Shown here piece after piece: positions 60,801 to 64,000 of a DNA stretch of 64,000 bases. Under the pieces are notes generated by a model. It was given only the letters and a program-made list of their open reading frames with translations, ran no database searches and was not told the DNA's origin. The stretch is from the NCBI RefSeq assembly GCF_905147365.1, contig NC_056417.1, forward strand, positions 7,586,501-7,650,500, read 5' to 3'. The position numbers and the translations under genes are program-made. Numbering within the stretch: position 1 is the stretch's first letter; the number at the start of each line of letters is the position of its first letter. This DNA comes from Aricia agestis (lineage: Eukaryota; Arthropoda; Insecta; Lepidoptera; Lycaenidae).

Positions 60801-61248
60801 GAGTAAACTACGGCACAGCGTAGAAGAAGGAATATCCTCCTTTCCTTTGTATCATGTTTCGAAAATGTGCCATCGAGGAAATTGATTCCTAGTTAGTCCG
60901 TCACCTACGTCATGTGGTCGGCTTATGTCAATTCAATGTTAGCTGTGATCGGTCGGATGAGTTTGACATAACGCGACCAAATTACTTAGGTCCGCCATCT
61001 ACCTAGGAATCAACTTCTCTAGTACCTACTTTGATTTTCAGTTCTACCTACACCCCCGAAGTGCAACTCGTTGTTTTTCAGAAGCCCGACAGCAAGAGCA
61101 ACGCGTTTGGCTGCTGAACGCGACGTTTCTGCTCGCGCGCTGCCATCTCCAGCACAACAATGTGCCCGAGGCCCGCGCGACGCTCTTAGAAGGCGCCGCG
61201 TTCGCCAGGTCCTTTGGATACCACGATGTAGCGACGTTCTTTGATACT
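33762..61248 (+). CDS. TTC25: Outer dynein arm docking complex protein TTC25/ODAD4, eleven exons, 3' end not found
   Basis: TTC25 (ODAD4) is a tetratricopeptide-repeat protein needed to dock outer dynein arms on axonemal doublets. Exons are 33762-33898, 42317-42386, 50948-51041, 51912-52069, 52758-52904, 54477-54683, 56295-56415, 56765-56946, 57858-57994 (less sure), 59777-59937 and 61082-61248. They join in phase to about 527 codons. TPR-like segments are LEQFEKAILAYNEALRWN, ALLGRSLARAKATHYVEAL, AQTEYEKCEFERALVFAHRG, CYVLHELARLHADTK, and 'LLARCHLQHNNVPEARATL'. 'SVLRERRPLYAA' and 'LERGLSLGRAAERCYVLHEL' match human 'WRQQKPIYARER' and the region around 'WLFHEIGRCYLEL'. Human TTC25 has 672 residues with a disordered tail. 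The terminal exon is not visible here. Introns are long and packed with transposons. Confidence 0.86.
34047..34265. repeat. Foldback element at the start of TTC25 intron 1
   Basis: Arms of about 76 bp: the left 'actgacgcactgaacaactg' and 'gtaactcgtatgatgcg' are mirrored by 'cgcatcatacgagttac' and 'cagttgcttcagtgcgtcag'. The loop is about 66 bases. The flanking 33899-34046 may belong to the same element. Confidence 0.85.
34266..35436. other. TTC25 intron 1, no recognised element
   Basis: AT-rich intron with no exon-like segment and no shared repeat. Confidence 0.4.
35437..35622. repeat. Foldback MITE
   Basis: Ends ATACTCCACTCGGGCTAGCT and inverse. The arms run for about 75 bp through 'tgtcgctagcggtc' and 'tgtcattttccatataaa'. 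AT/TA-rich flanks. Confidence 0.88.
35623..36266. other. TTC25 intron 1 stretch with a short palindrome
   Basis: At about 35801-35848 'aggtagaccttcataactga' is followed by its inverse 'ttatgaaggtctacctt'. Otherwise AT-rich. Confidence 0.5.
36267..36390 (+). repeat. Dispersed repeat family B
   Basis: 'aactagctgttcgaccgagc', 'aaaatgattcc'-like core and 'aattgctcgtttaaagatat' tail as in the other three copies. An internal part is missing. Confidence 0.75.
36398..36775 (-). repeat. Dispersed element H, copy 2
   Basis: 'ttaaggcgacgccttgataa', 'gatatcgatttttctcagca' and 'tgcccatagctt' mirror 15957-16285. It carries an additional palindrome (attattctatg...catagaataat) near 36472-36500. Confidence 0.7.
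36776..37212. other. Intron with a CAAA microsatellite and a LINE-like tail
   Basis: (CAAA)n-type run at about 36850-36885 followed by 'tctttatttccctcaagtag', which looks like a reversed LINE tail. The rest is AT-rich. Confidence 0.5.
37213..37425 (+). mobile_element. LINE family A 3' end
   Basis: 'gagtgagtttaccggaggcc', CCCTATTCCC runs, 'cagctcttctgatgctgcga' and a short A-tail, as at 16798-17127. Confidence 0.82.
37880..38990. repeat. Candidate 1.1-kb transposon with AAGGCC subterminal repeats
   Basis: Inverted ends: 'gaaccctgagccatgtaagg' at 37882 against 'ccttacatggctcagggtcc' at 38962. Between them AAGGCC/GGCCTT occurs about nine times, often with GTTCC or GGAAC nearby (37898-37922, 38235-38332, 38463-38500, 38783-38822). 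No ORF. Flanking target duplication not identified. Confidence 0.6.
38991..39598. other. TTC25 intron 1, nothing recognised
   Basis: AT-rich, with no coding or shared repeat signal. Confidence 0.4.
39607..40044. mobile_element. Non-autonomous hAT element
   Basis: Ends CAGGGGTTCCCAAACT and inverse (GATTGGGAACCCCTG). It is flanked by near-identical 8-bp duplications GATTTGGC and GATTAGGC. 438 bp, no transposase. Inside is a perfect palindrome at 39710-39756 (gcgatgtttgccgaatagg and inverse) and repeated GGCACCGGCAG-like units. Confidence 0.9.
40296..40480 (+). repeat. Dispersed repeat family D
   Basis: A forward copy with 'gtgtgtctctctgttacctc', 'gagtcccgggaaaggacata' and 'gttgcgggcgttacctag'. 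Confidence 0.8.
40555..40830 (-). mobile_element. tRNA-derived SINE
   Basis: Minus-strand element. Its head (40830 to 40758) reads like a tRNA gene with A box (GTGGCTCAGTGGG) and B box (GGGTTCGAATCCC). It is followed by a tail with 'gtctggtacccgtaacacaa' and an (ATT)-rich end near 40555. The acceptor stem does not pair, so it is not a functional tRNA. Confidence 0.82.
41098..41195. repeat. Poly-G run followed by a hairpin
   Basis: Fifteen G residues (41098-41112), and then an inverted repeat 41118-41194 with arms 'ctttacctactacaattcat' and inverse. A second run of 12 G lies at 41308-41319. Confidence 0.85.
41196..41850. other. TTC25 intron 1, second poly-G and unplaced repeats
   Basis: Apart from the G run at 41308 and the neighbouring GC-rich 'cccttggcgacgccctt' segment, which looks repeat-derived, I recognise nothing. 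Confidence 0.4.
41851..42194 (-). mobile_element. tRNA-derived SINE, second family
   Basis: The minus-strand head (42194 to 42126) has a tRNA-like A box (GTCTAGTGGTATAG) and B box (GGGTTCGATTTCC). The body ends at 41851 with an (ATT)n tail. 'ttatacaatagta' occurs on both sides (near 41829 and 42213), a likely target duplication. Confidence 0.87.
42317..42386 (+). CDS. TTC25: TTC25 exon 2, first TPR
   Basis: Encodes NYLQRLEQFEKAILAYNEAL plus RWN, with the alternating small and aromatic residues of a TPR helix pair; compare human 'LYLCGEFSKAAQSFSNAL'. The acceptor is 'atcttgcag' and the donor is 'ggaat|gtgagt', ending in phase 0. Confidence 0.87.
42448..42612 (-). repeat. Dispersed repeat family D, reverse copy
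   Basis: Reverse of family D: 'ttgcgcgagaaccgtacatt', 'cctttcccgggactcaaagt' and 'ccgtgaagaggtaaaaga'. Confidence 0.75.
42616..42975 (+). repeat. Dispersed repeat family E, complete copy
   Basis: From 'accagctttacccgcgactt' through 'cagacagacatacaggcag' to 'tatgtatagatg'. The same unit at 45888-47848 is split by a LINE. Confidence 0.85.
42976..43606. other. TTC25 intron 2, little recognised
   Basis: 43114-43200 is a GC-rich patch of unknown origin. 43366-43395 is a family D start fragment. The rest is AT-rich. Confidence 0.4.
43607..43750 (-). mobile_element. LINE family A 3' end, reverse
   Basis: 'gggggcaaacgagcaaacgg', 'gcccatggacactcgcaaca' and 'aagagctgcaggtgcgttgc', the reverse of 16900-17127. 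Confidence 0.82.
44297..44464. repeat. Foldback MITE, family I
   Basis: Ends TAAGGGTCAATTCAGACCGC and inverse (GCGGTCTGAATCAACCCTTA). A related copy lies at 62333-62484. Confidence 0.85.
44536..44830. repeat. MITE family G interrupted by another MITE
   Basis: Outer ends 'gtactatcaaggaagttgat' and 'ttcctcgatggtac' belong to family G (127-160 bp elsewhere). The excess length is the element at 44633-44766, so the two are nested. Confidence 0.92.
44633..44766. repeat. MITE family J (GACTGGGTTGCACCA ends), nested
   Basis: A 134-bp foldback with perfect ends GACTGGGTTGCACCA, flanked by TAA on both sides (44630-44632 and 44767-44769), the target duplication size of PIF/Harbinger elements. It contains repeated 'aaagttaaagtta'. 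The TTC25 intron at 56416-56764 carries related ends. Confidence 0.93.
44974..45027. repeat. Hairpin
   Basis: 'gtattgtaatttgatggaaa' and its inverse around 'ccttgtaagg'. Arms of about 27 bp. Confidence 0.85.
45093..45576. repeat. Candidate MITE with CTTAAGAGGA ends
   Basis: Left CTTAAGAGGATACACCAGGG. The right end, inverted, starts CTTAAGAGGAGTCCACACC. 484 bp, no ORF of note. 45577-45887 is AT-rich without recognised content. Confidence 0.55.
45948..47177 (+). CDS. Reverse transcriptase of a non-LTR retrotransposon, C-terminal part
   Basis: 409 codons without stops. It begins inside the RT domain: NQYGFTKGRST, FCDLSKAFDCVEHATL (first catalytic aspartate), GVPQGSILGPFLFLIYIND, and the catalytic FADDTSL. 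The thumb region and the C-terminal 'RMSYGILLWGNAADINTIFVLQKR' typical of Jockey/CR1-like LINEs follow. The endonuclease domain and ORF1 are absent, so it is a dead 5'-truncated copy. The annotated ATG coincides with the target duplication and comes from the insertion site, not from the LINE. The open frame over 1.2 kb indicates a fairly recent insertion. Confidence 0.9.
   Translation: MNIMHDNQYGFTKGRSTTDAGIGLLCSIFEAWEESQDALGVFCDLSKAFDCVEHATLIRKLRHYGIKDSALSLLTSYLKNRTQRVEVNSKRSNGTKIELGVPQGSILGPFLFLIYINDLPYLVKDNNNEIVLFADDTSLIFKVKRQQSNYDEVNSALSKIVHWFNVNNLLLNSSKTKCIKFTLPNVRQVQTNVLLNDEKMNLVDNTVFLGITLDSKLQWGPHIANLAGRLSSAAYAVRKIREISDEDTARLVYFSYFHSRMSYGILLWGNAADINTIFVLQKRVIRSIYKMSALESLRDKFKEIGILTVASQYILDNVIYVRKNINKFKVKSDIHCRNTRNKHKLDMPVIRLSKVSKSFKGQCIRLYNKIPENVQNLSINKFKKVVKERLCAKAYYKVNDFIEDGTSWE
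45956..47464 (+). mobile_element. 5'-truncated LINE with poly-T/A-rich tail
   Basis: Flanked by ATGAACAT at 45948-45955 and 47465-47472, a plausible target duplication. It holds the reverse-transcriptase C-terminal half and a 3' UTR with 'cgtgcgagtttcttacgccg', ending in TTTTATTTTATT. 5' truncation is typical of LINE insertion. Confidence 0.85.
47849..48136. other. TTC25 intron 2, nothing recognised
   Basis: AT-rich sequence without shared repeats. Confidence 0.4.
48137..48345. repeat. Two family B copies head to head
   Basis: 48137-48275 is a forward copy ('ctagctatttgaccgagctt'). 48276-48345 is a partial copy in reverse ('accgagcaaagctcggttaa'). Together they form a long imperfect palindrome. 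Confidence 0.8.
48346..49313. other. TTC25 intron 2, nothing recognised
   Basis: About 1 kb of AT-rich intron without exon or shared repeat. Confidence 0.4.
49314..49750 (+). repeat. Family B copy interrupted by family F
   Basis: Starts 'tagccatttggccgagcttt' and runs to 'cccaattatat' (49480), resuming at 49728 with 'acaataattgctagtttaaa'. The insert (49484-49727) is family F in reverse. Confidence 0.82.
49484..49727 (-). repeat. Dispersed repeat family F, nested in family B
   Basis: 'acgagcttttgcccgcggct' to 'cacctttgagttttattata', the reverse of 31893-32139. Confidence 0.85.
49751..50351. other. TTC25 intron 2, nothing recognised
   Basis: AT-rich. 49910-50030 is slightly GC-richer but has no splice borders that would make it an exon. 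Confidence 0.4.
50352..50690 (-). mobile_element. LINE family A 3' end, reverse
   Basis: The complete reverse counterpart of 16798-17127: A/T tail, 'gtcacctgatggaaagcaac', GGGAAGGGAATAG runs, and 'cgaagcatggctctcccac' at the end. Confidence 0.87.
50948..51041 (+). CDS. TTC25: TTC25 exon 3
   Basis: Encodes ESDVRALLGRSLARAKATHY and VEALADAERAT, a TPR matching human 'NCLVARSKCFLKMGDLERSLKDAEASL'. The acceptor is 'ttgtttacag' and the donor is 'accg|gtagga', ending in phase 1. Confidence 0.9.
51397..51652. mobile_element. hAT-type MITE with perfect 8-bp target duplication
   Basis: Ends CATGGGCGCCGGCAGA and inverse (TCTGCCGGCGCCCATG), flanked by CCTATAAG on both sides (51389-51396 and 51653-51660). 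256 bp, non-coding, inside TTC25 intron 3. Confidence 0.95.
51912..52069 (+). CDS. TTC25: TTC25 exon 4
   Basis: Encodes ELEPSNTTALHIRAQTEYEK and CEFERALVFAHRGQRLR, matching human 'KGILQKAETLYTMGDFEFALVFYHRGYKLRP'. The acceptor is 'tttcttacag' and the donor is 'aaacg|gtagga', ending in phase 0. Confidence 0.94.
52070..52757. other. TTC25 intron 4
   Basis: AT-rich intron. No shared repeat is recognised. Confidence 0.4.
52758..52904 (+). CDS. TTC25: TTC25 exon 5
   Basis: 49 codons: IRECCDTSASKVLAYASRTN and then a polar stretch with RRSVSIDIKGDPPRLTRQAS. It corresponds to the variable linker after the first TPR block. The acceptor is 'gtgtttcag' and the donor is 'atagcg|gttagt', ending in phase 0. 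Confidence 0.85.
53172..53520 (-). mobile_element. LINE family A fragment with RT C-terminus, reverse
   Basis: The minus-strand frame encodes 'NFLPRTRTKLWNEMSPAVFP', the LINE C-terminal motif also seen at 9421-9690. It is followed by the family A tail ('atggacactcgcaacatcag'). 5' truncated. Confidence 0.82.
53579..53630. repeat. Hairpin
   Basis: 'agcaaatcatttattattat' and its inverse around 'gggtttttaaccc'. Arms of about 24 bp. Confidence 0.88.
53987..54318. repeat. Foldback MITE with internal partial duplication
   Basis: Ends GTGATTATACTTTAGGGTG and inverse (CCCCTAAAGTATAATCAC). The right half is present twice ('tttcagcgctgctacttttacagtgaact' at about 54112 and 54251 in related form). A fragment with 'tttcagcgctgctacttt' also lies at 59487. 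Confidence 0.82.
54477..54683 (+). CDS. TTC25: TTC25 exon 6
   Basis: 69 codons: VQEISRVQRQKAEHISRLMA, then KYLEQMAHDKHFLTALCRDE, helical, matching the human region around 'ELYVDKEYLEKLLLDEDL'. The acceptor is 'ttctctag' and the donor is 'agacaa|gtaagt', ending in phase 0. Confidence 0.9.
54714..54872. repeat. MITE G end fragment and reversed LINE A tail
   Basis: 54714-54745 ('cagaagttgattcatagg'-type) is the end of a family G copy. 54752-54872 is a reversed LINE A tail ('aagggggcgaacgagcaaac', 'gagctgcaggtgcgttgcc'), apparently inserted in it. Confidence 0.7.
54873..55629. other. TTC25 intron 6, short GTAGCA-type repeats
   Basis: At about 55055-55145 'gtagcacgctcgtagc', 'cgtagcatattcgtagc' and inverse copies occur, a small repeat cluster. 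The remainder is AT-rich. Confidence 0.45.
55630..55842. repeat. Foldback MITE
   Basis: Left 'taagggttaagccaaacgtg' and right 'cgctcgtgggcttcacccta' are inverse. The inner arms share 'gcagaaattctg' and 'actcacaaaatta'. Confidence 0.85.
55843..56294. other. TTC25 intron 6 with an AAAT microsatellite
   Basis: (AAAT)n at 56138-56160 followed by 'ctttatttctaatattacag', a probable reversed LINE tail. Otherwise AT-rich. Confidence 0.5.
56295..56415 (+). CDS. TTC25: TTC25 exon 7
   Basis: Encodes SVLRERRPLYAAVAAEAEAK and RLAKARAERLGKTQ; compare human 'WRQQKPIYARERDRKLMQEK'. The acceptor is 'atatttcag' and the donor is 'attaaag|gtgggt', ending in phase 1. The donor GT is the first dinucleotide of a MITE end. 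Confidence 0.92.
56416..56764. repeat. Intron 7 of TTC25, made of a MITE
   Basis: The 349-bp intron begins GTGGGTTGCAC and ends GTACGACCCACCCAG. These are inverted repeats abutting the donor and acceptor, and they resemble family J (44633-44766; shared TGGGTTGCAC, CCAGA-GCG and 'gttaaagttaaagtta' runs). Almost nothing of the intron lies outside the element. Confidence 0.85.
56765..56946 (+). CDS. TTC25: TTC25 exon 8
   Basis: Encodes DAKRLLQAAESLYTERDTAK, then CLEAVEFGLEQIA and KDKFIQQLQNIVARAFLDQ. It matches the human stretch with 'SLQKAEKVLKKVLEW...KDELVGNLYSCIG'. The acceptor is 'cacccag' and the donor is 'gatcag|gtagtt', ending in phase 0. Confidence 0.9.
57160..57584 (-). repeat. Dispersed repeat family C, full reverse copy
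   Basis: From 'tacccaaagggtaaaaacgg' to 'gactcgcacttggccgatta', giving the whole element in reverse. It explains the order of the pieces at 1-112, 11791 and 19583/28412. An internal part is duplicated ('ggggggctcccatataac' and 'gggggctcacatataaa'). Confidence 0.87.
57858..57994 (+). CDS. TTC25: Candidate TTC25 exon 9
   Basis: GC-rich segment in AT-rich surroundings, encoding KRVKKKMTDEDIERRAYILL, then GIQISHEPSPRDSMIRTR. The acceptor is 'atcaacag' and the donor is 'gctaa|gtatga', ending in phase 2. It follows exon 8 in phase and joins exon 10 in the right frame if the second AG of 'gtagag' is used. I do not recognise this segment from TTC25, so it may be lineage-specific or belong to another transcript. 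Confidence 0.55.
57995..59776. other. TTC25 intron 9 with tandem repeats
   Basis: 58236-58410 holds two copies of an approximately 90-bp unit ('gacgcattcaattattgaatgcgcca' type palindromes, and 'gacgaaaattgaagac'). 58085-58200 has 'gcatgcgttatgg' and inverse pieces, probably the rest of the same element. 59487 carries a fragment of the 53987 MITE. Nothing else is seen. Confidence 0.55.
59777..59937 (+). CDS. TTC25: TTC25 exon 10
   Basis: Encodes QLYASRRRLRVLERGLSLGR and AAERCYVLHELARLHADTK, then RPHRARFYALKCQA. It aligns with human 'AIDTWEEKIPLAKTTLEKTW' and 'LFHEIGRCYLEL'. The tandem acceptor is 'gtag|ag|cc', with starts at 59775 or 59777 depending on the preceding phase. The donor is 'gctg|gtaagc', ending in phase 1. 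Confidence 0.9.
60338..60387 (+). pseudogene. Duplicated end of TTC25 exon 10
   Basis: A copy, 443 bp downstream, of the last ~45 bases of exon 10 with its donor ('gagcgaggttctacg', 'ctcaaatgtcaagccg|gtaagc'). The last nine codons differ only silently, but an upstream CGA has become TGA and there is no acceptor nearby. Confidence 0.82.
60500..60866 (-). repeat. Reversed LINE 3' end and intronic sequence
   Basis: 60504-60580 ('taaatcaggctacgtaggtc', 'atacaatatataccttaat') is the reverse of the 3' end at 17930-17985. The rest, to 60866, is intron without recognised content. Confidence 0.65.
60867..61025. repeat. MITE family G copy
   Basis: Left 'gtgccatcgaggaaattgat', right 'aggaatcaacttctctagtac'. 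It ends 56 bases before the acceptor of TTC25 exon 11. Confidence 0.87.
61082..61248 (+). CDS. TTC25: TTC25 exon 11
   Basis: Encodes EARQQEQRVWLLNATFLLAR and CHLQHNNVPEARATLLEGAA, then FARSFGYHDVATFFDT; compare human 'DIEWQLNASVLVAQAQVKLR' and 'FESAVNNFEKALERA'. The acceptor is 'gtttttcag' and the donor is 'atact|gtaagt', ending in phase 0. More coding sequence is expected downstream. Confidence 0.92.
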
Positions 61249-62332
61249 GTAAGTATCAAGACTTTTTGGATCCAGTATAAAAATATTTACATTATCTTTA
61301 TTGAAGATATTATGTCAATTCATTAATTAAATAAGAAGTTGTAAAGGTTCGTGCACAATCGCAGCAAAAAACGTATCACATTTACTTACCCACACGTACT
61401 TTGGAATATTTTAGTATGACTAGTTGTGGTGTTGTATTTTTGCGATACGATTCTGCATCGTAGTTATGTGTACTAAACAGTAATATAATATTATGTCGTG
61501 TGATTAAAATCTGTAAAATCCAACCACAATAATTGAAACCATGATTAATATTCTCCAATAACACCCCAGAATTCTGTAATTTACCATCGAATTGAGAAAA
61601 ACAATTATAAATATTGAAACAGCAAAGCTCTATAATGCCTGGATCCTTAATTTTCTTCACGGCTGGAAATATAACGTAGCAATTTATTACTAATTGGACT
61701 ATTGTATCTCAATTCTACTGTTTTATACGGCTTTGATGCAGCTTCGTTTTTTGCTCGATTCAGTTCGCGTTTCCTATCAAACAGAAAAAAGTTACGTCAA
61801 ACGTTAAACGTTGGTTTGGCATTTCGTGACACAACATTAATTGTACCATTTTACAAGGATCTTCTGGCACTTGGATATAATCCGCGCGCGATGAGAACGT
61901 AAGTGACTCTACTGTGTAAGCAACCGCTGTCCATAAAATGACACTTTACAAGGCAGCGCCTAGTGTTCCAAAAGACCCAAAATGTCATATTGTATATTCT
62001 ACACCGGTGGTAGACACCATAAGTTTCGACATTCAGAAATTATTTTGTAAAAAGTTTGTAAAAAGCTGAATAAAATTATTCACCAGCTTCAATGCTACAT
62101 AAATTAGTAGAATAGAGGCACAGATTTAATTCGACTGTACGTTGGAATTGAAGTAATCAATGGATGTGACTTTATTTAGTCTATTTTAGCTGGAATTTGC
62201 AGGCTGAACACGAATTAGCCTATGATTGGTTTTTGTTCGACTATGTTTAACGATACCACAATAGATAGAACGAACCAGTAGGCCGACTTAGAAGAGTTCT
62301 CGATACGTTTGAAGTAGTATGTCATATCGGCC
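61249..62332. other. Downstream of TTC25 exon 11, no exon found
   Basis: Intron or flank. A 66-codon frame at 61702-61902 has no convincing borders or family. No shared repeat. Confidence 0.4.
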
Positions 62333-62484
62333 GGGTCAATTCAAACCGCAAGACGACGCATAGATGTAATTTTTTTAAACTTGTATGGGTTTGATGGATT
62401 TGCAAGACGACTTATGCGATTGAAGTCTGTCAGTTCAGCACAAATTTCGAAATGCATCTACGCGTCGCGTTGCGGTCTGAATTG
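62333..62484. repeat. Foldback MITE, family I
   Basis: 'gggtcaattcaaaccgcaag' and 'cgcgttgcggtctgaattga' are inverse, related to 44297-44464. A further possible end lies near 62653 ('gggtcagtttgcattacaac'). Confidence 0.75.
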
Positions 62485-64000
62485 ATGCGTTGCTCAACCG
62501 TTCGTAGCATGCTCACAGCGGACAGCAGCGGTACCCGCGCCGATTCGTCAGTTTATTTGAAGTCGGTCTACTACTTAGTTGTGTTCATTGTGACGAAACT
62601 TTGCAAATAGGTACTGGAACATTAGGAGATCGATTAACTGTCGGTAGCGTTAGGGTCAGTTTGCATTACAACGCGACGCGTCAATGCGAGGCTATACATT
62701 TTTCAATGAGCTATCCAAAACTGTACTATATTTAGAAAACAAGAAGATATGATTCAATTAACAAACTTGCTATGTCAAGCTACCTATTTCAAACTTGAAT
62801 TTCAAAGTTACAATGTGAACTGAATGCCGTATTTTCTGCCCAAACATTGTTGTTACTGAATACTTACTATGGTTAGTAAGACTTTCCATTTATTTATTTT
62901 ATTTATTGTGAAAACCAACAGCTTACATACTTAAAAAAATTTACATAGAGCGTTTAACAAACAATAAAGCCAATAACAGGTTTCCCATATATAACTATTA
63001 TGTAGTACAAACTAAAACCTTAAAATAATAAAGGCACATTAATATTCAAATTAAAAGTTAGAAGTCTAGAAAGAAGAGGCTGGTCGAGAAGTGTAACCAG
63101 TACAGTATAGTTTAAACTACTGACATAATTTTATACTTTAATAAAGTCTAGTTTTTTAATTCACAGCCTCAAAGGAGTTTAATACTTTAATTTAAAAACC
63201 TATAAGTAATAAAAACTCAGTTGTACTAAACATTTCAAATCACACTTCTTTAACCTTTCCTAGTCGTAAAAAACGTCAGTCGACTCGTTTTACACCGAGC
63301 AGGTACCGCCCTGAGGCGAATTGTGTCTTCTCAAAGGACAGCCCGTTTACAAGAATCGATTTATGCAACTTCCAAGCCTTTTAAGATTTTAATTGAAGTT
63401 TAAAGGATAAAAAGGTTTACAAAACCTGAAAGAATTTTAATCGGTGGTTGTATTAAAAGTTACGAGCAATTAAATACAAATCTTTAGAAAAAAGTCTGCA
63501 GTTTCTTCTACGTAATTAATGTAGTTTTGTTTCTATGGCTTTTTATAATACTATTTTTAATAGAGTTAATTTCAAATTATTTTGAACTAAAATTAAAGTT
63601 ATAATGCTACTATCAAAATGTCGCATAACGAAATGAAAAACCAATTCCAAGAATTATATTATAGATACAATTATAGTATATCATTCAATGGTTCAATAAT
63701 TCTAAAAATCTTAAACTAAGTATGATGATCGTAATCAAAATTTCTATACAGGGTATAACATAATAAAGTGATAGCTGATAATACTGTATGTATCCCTTTC
63801 ATAGAGTTAATTGTGAAAGGAGCAATGCTACCAAAGTTAAAAAAGAAGTTACTTTCACAGTCAACTCTAATATGTATATTATGTATATATAATATGTAGG
63901 AAACAACATAAAAGTGTTATCATTTTGTTTTGTTACATTCTGTATACAGACCTAGGCCAAATTGTCTGTTATCGTTTTATCTACGCATACGCTAGGCTAG
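62485..64000. other. End of window, no gene recognised
   Basis: AT-rich sequence. 62886-63000 resembles a LINE-type tail in reverse ('tttatttattttatttattg'). 63800-63870 has a weak inverted pair ('tcatagagttaattgtgaaag' against 'ctttcacagtcaactct'). The last TTC25 exon may lie beyond the edge. Confidence 0.4.

Noticed and set aside
61702..61902. 66-codon frame as the last TTC25 exon
   Set aside because: No acceptor with a matching phase gives a sensible continuation and it does not resemble the TTC25 C-terminus.

Overview
This is a nuclear window from an insect, almost certainly a moth or butterfly (Lepidoptera). The evidence is AT-rich sequence, short coding exons with GT/AG introns, and several dispersed repeats known from lepidopteran genomes. 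These include the element ending in 'gggtcccgtttttaccctttgggtacgg'-type sequence, the 'gggcgtcatctag' family, tRNA-derived SINEs, and LINE tails rich in pyrimidines and poly-A. There is no bacterial gene organisation, no CRISPR array and no functional tRNA or rRNA gene.

Three cellular genes lie on the + strand. (1) 2389-15640 holds the last 16 coding exons of TAF1, the largest TFIID subunit: central conserved region, zinc knuckle, two bromodomains, two AT-hooks and the acidic C-terminus. Its 5' part is upstream of the window. All 16 exons join in phase (2145 nt, 714 codons plus stop). (2) 29608-31350 is a single-exon axonemal dynein intermediate chain of the DNAI2 type. (3) 33762-61248 holds eleven exons of TTC25/ODAD4, an outer-dynein-arm docking protein with tetratricopeptide repeats. 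Its 3' end was not found and may lie beyond the window. Genes 2 and 3 serve the same complex of the sperm flagellum, the outer dynein arm, and sit in tandem.

Between TAF1 and DNAI2 lies a complete LTR retrotransposon of errantivirus type (19623-28411). It has two 256-bp LTRs in which I see no difference, a 4-bp target duplication, a tRNA-Leu-like primer site, and open gag, pol and env frames. It also has a TTTAAAC slip site at the gag/pol junction and splice sites that put a short leader in frame with env. It is inserted in an older repeat and looks very young.

The rest is a dense nest of other mobile elements: a broken mariner (13821-15102), 5'-truncated LINEs, two tRNA-SINEs, two hAT-type elements with 8-bp target duplications, and many foldback MITEs, some inserted in each other. 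The most unusual observation is TTC25 intron 7 (56416-56764). It coincides almost exactly with a MITE whose inverted ends abut both splice sites, as expected of an intron created by a transposon. Three local duplications that copy splice sites (TAF1 bromodomain-1 exon, a TAF1 acceptor, and the end of a TTC25 exon) also deserve attention.

All calls come from reading the sequence. Protein identities rest on remembered family motifs, and repeat families were compared only within the window.
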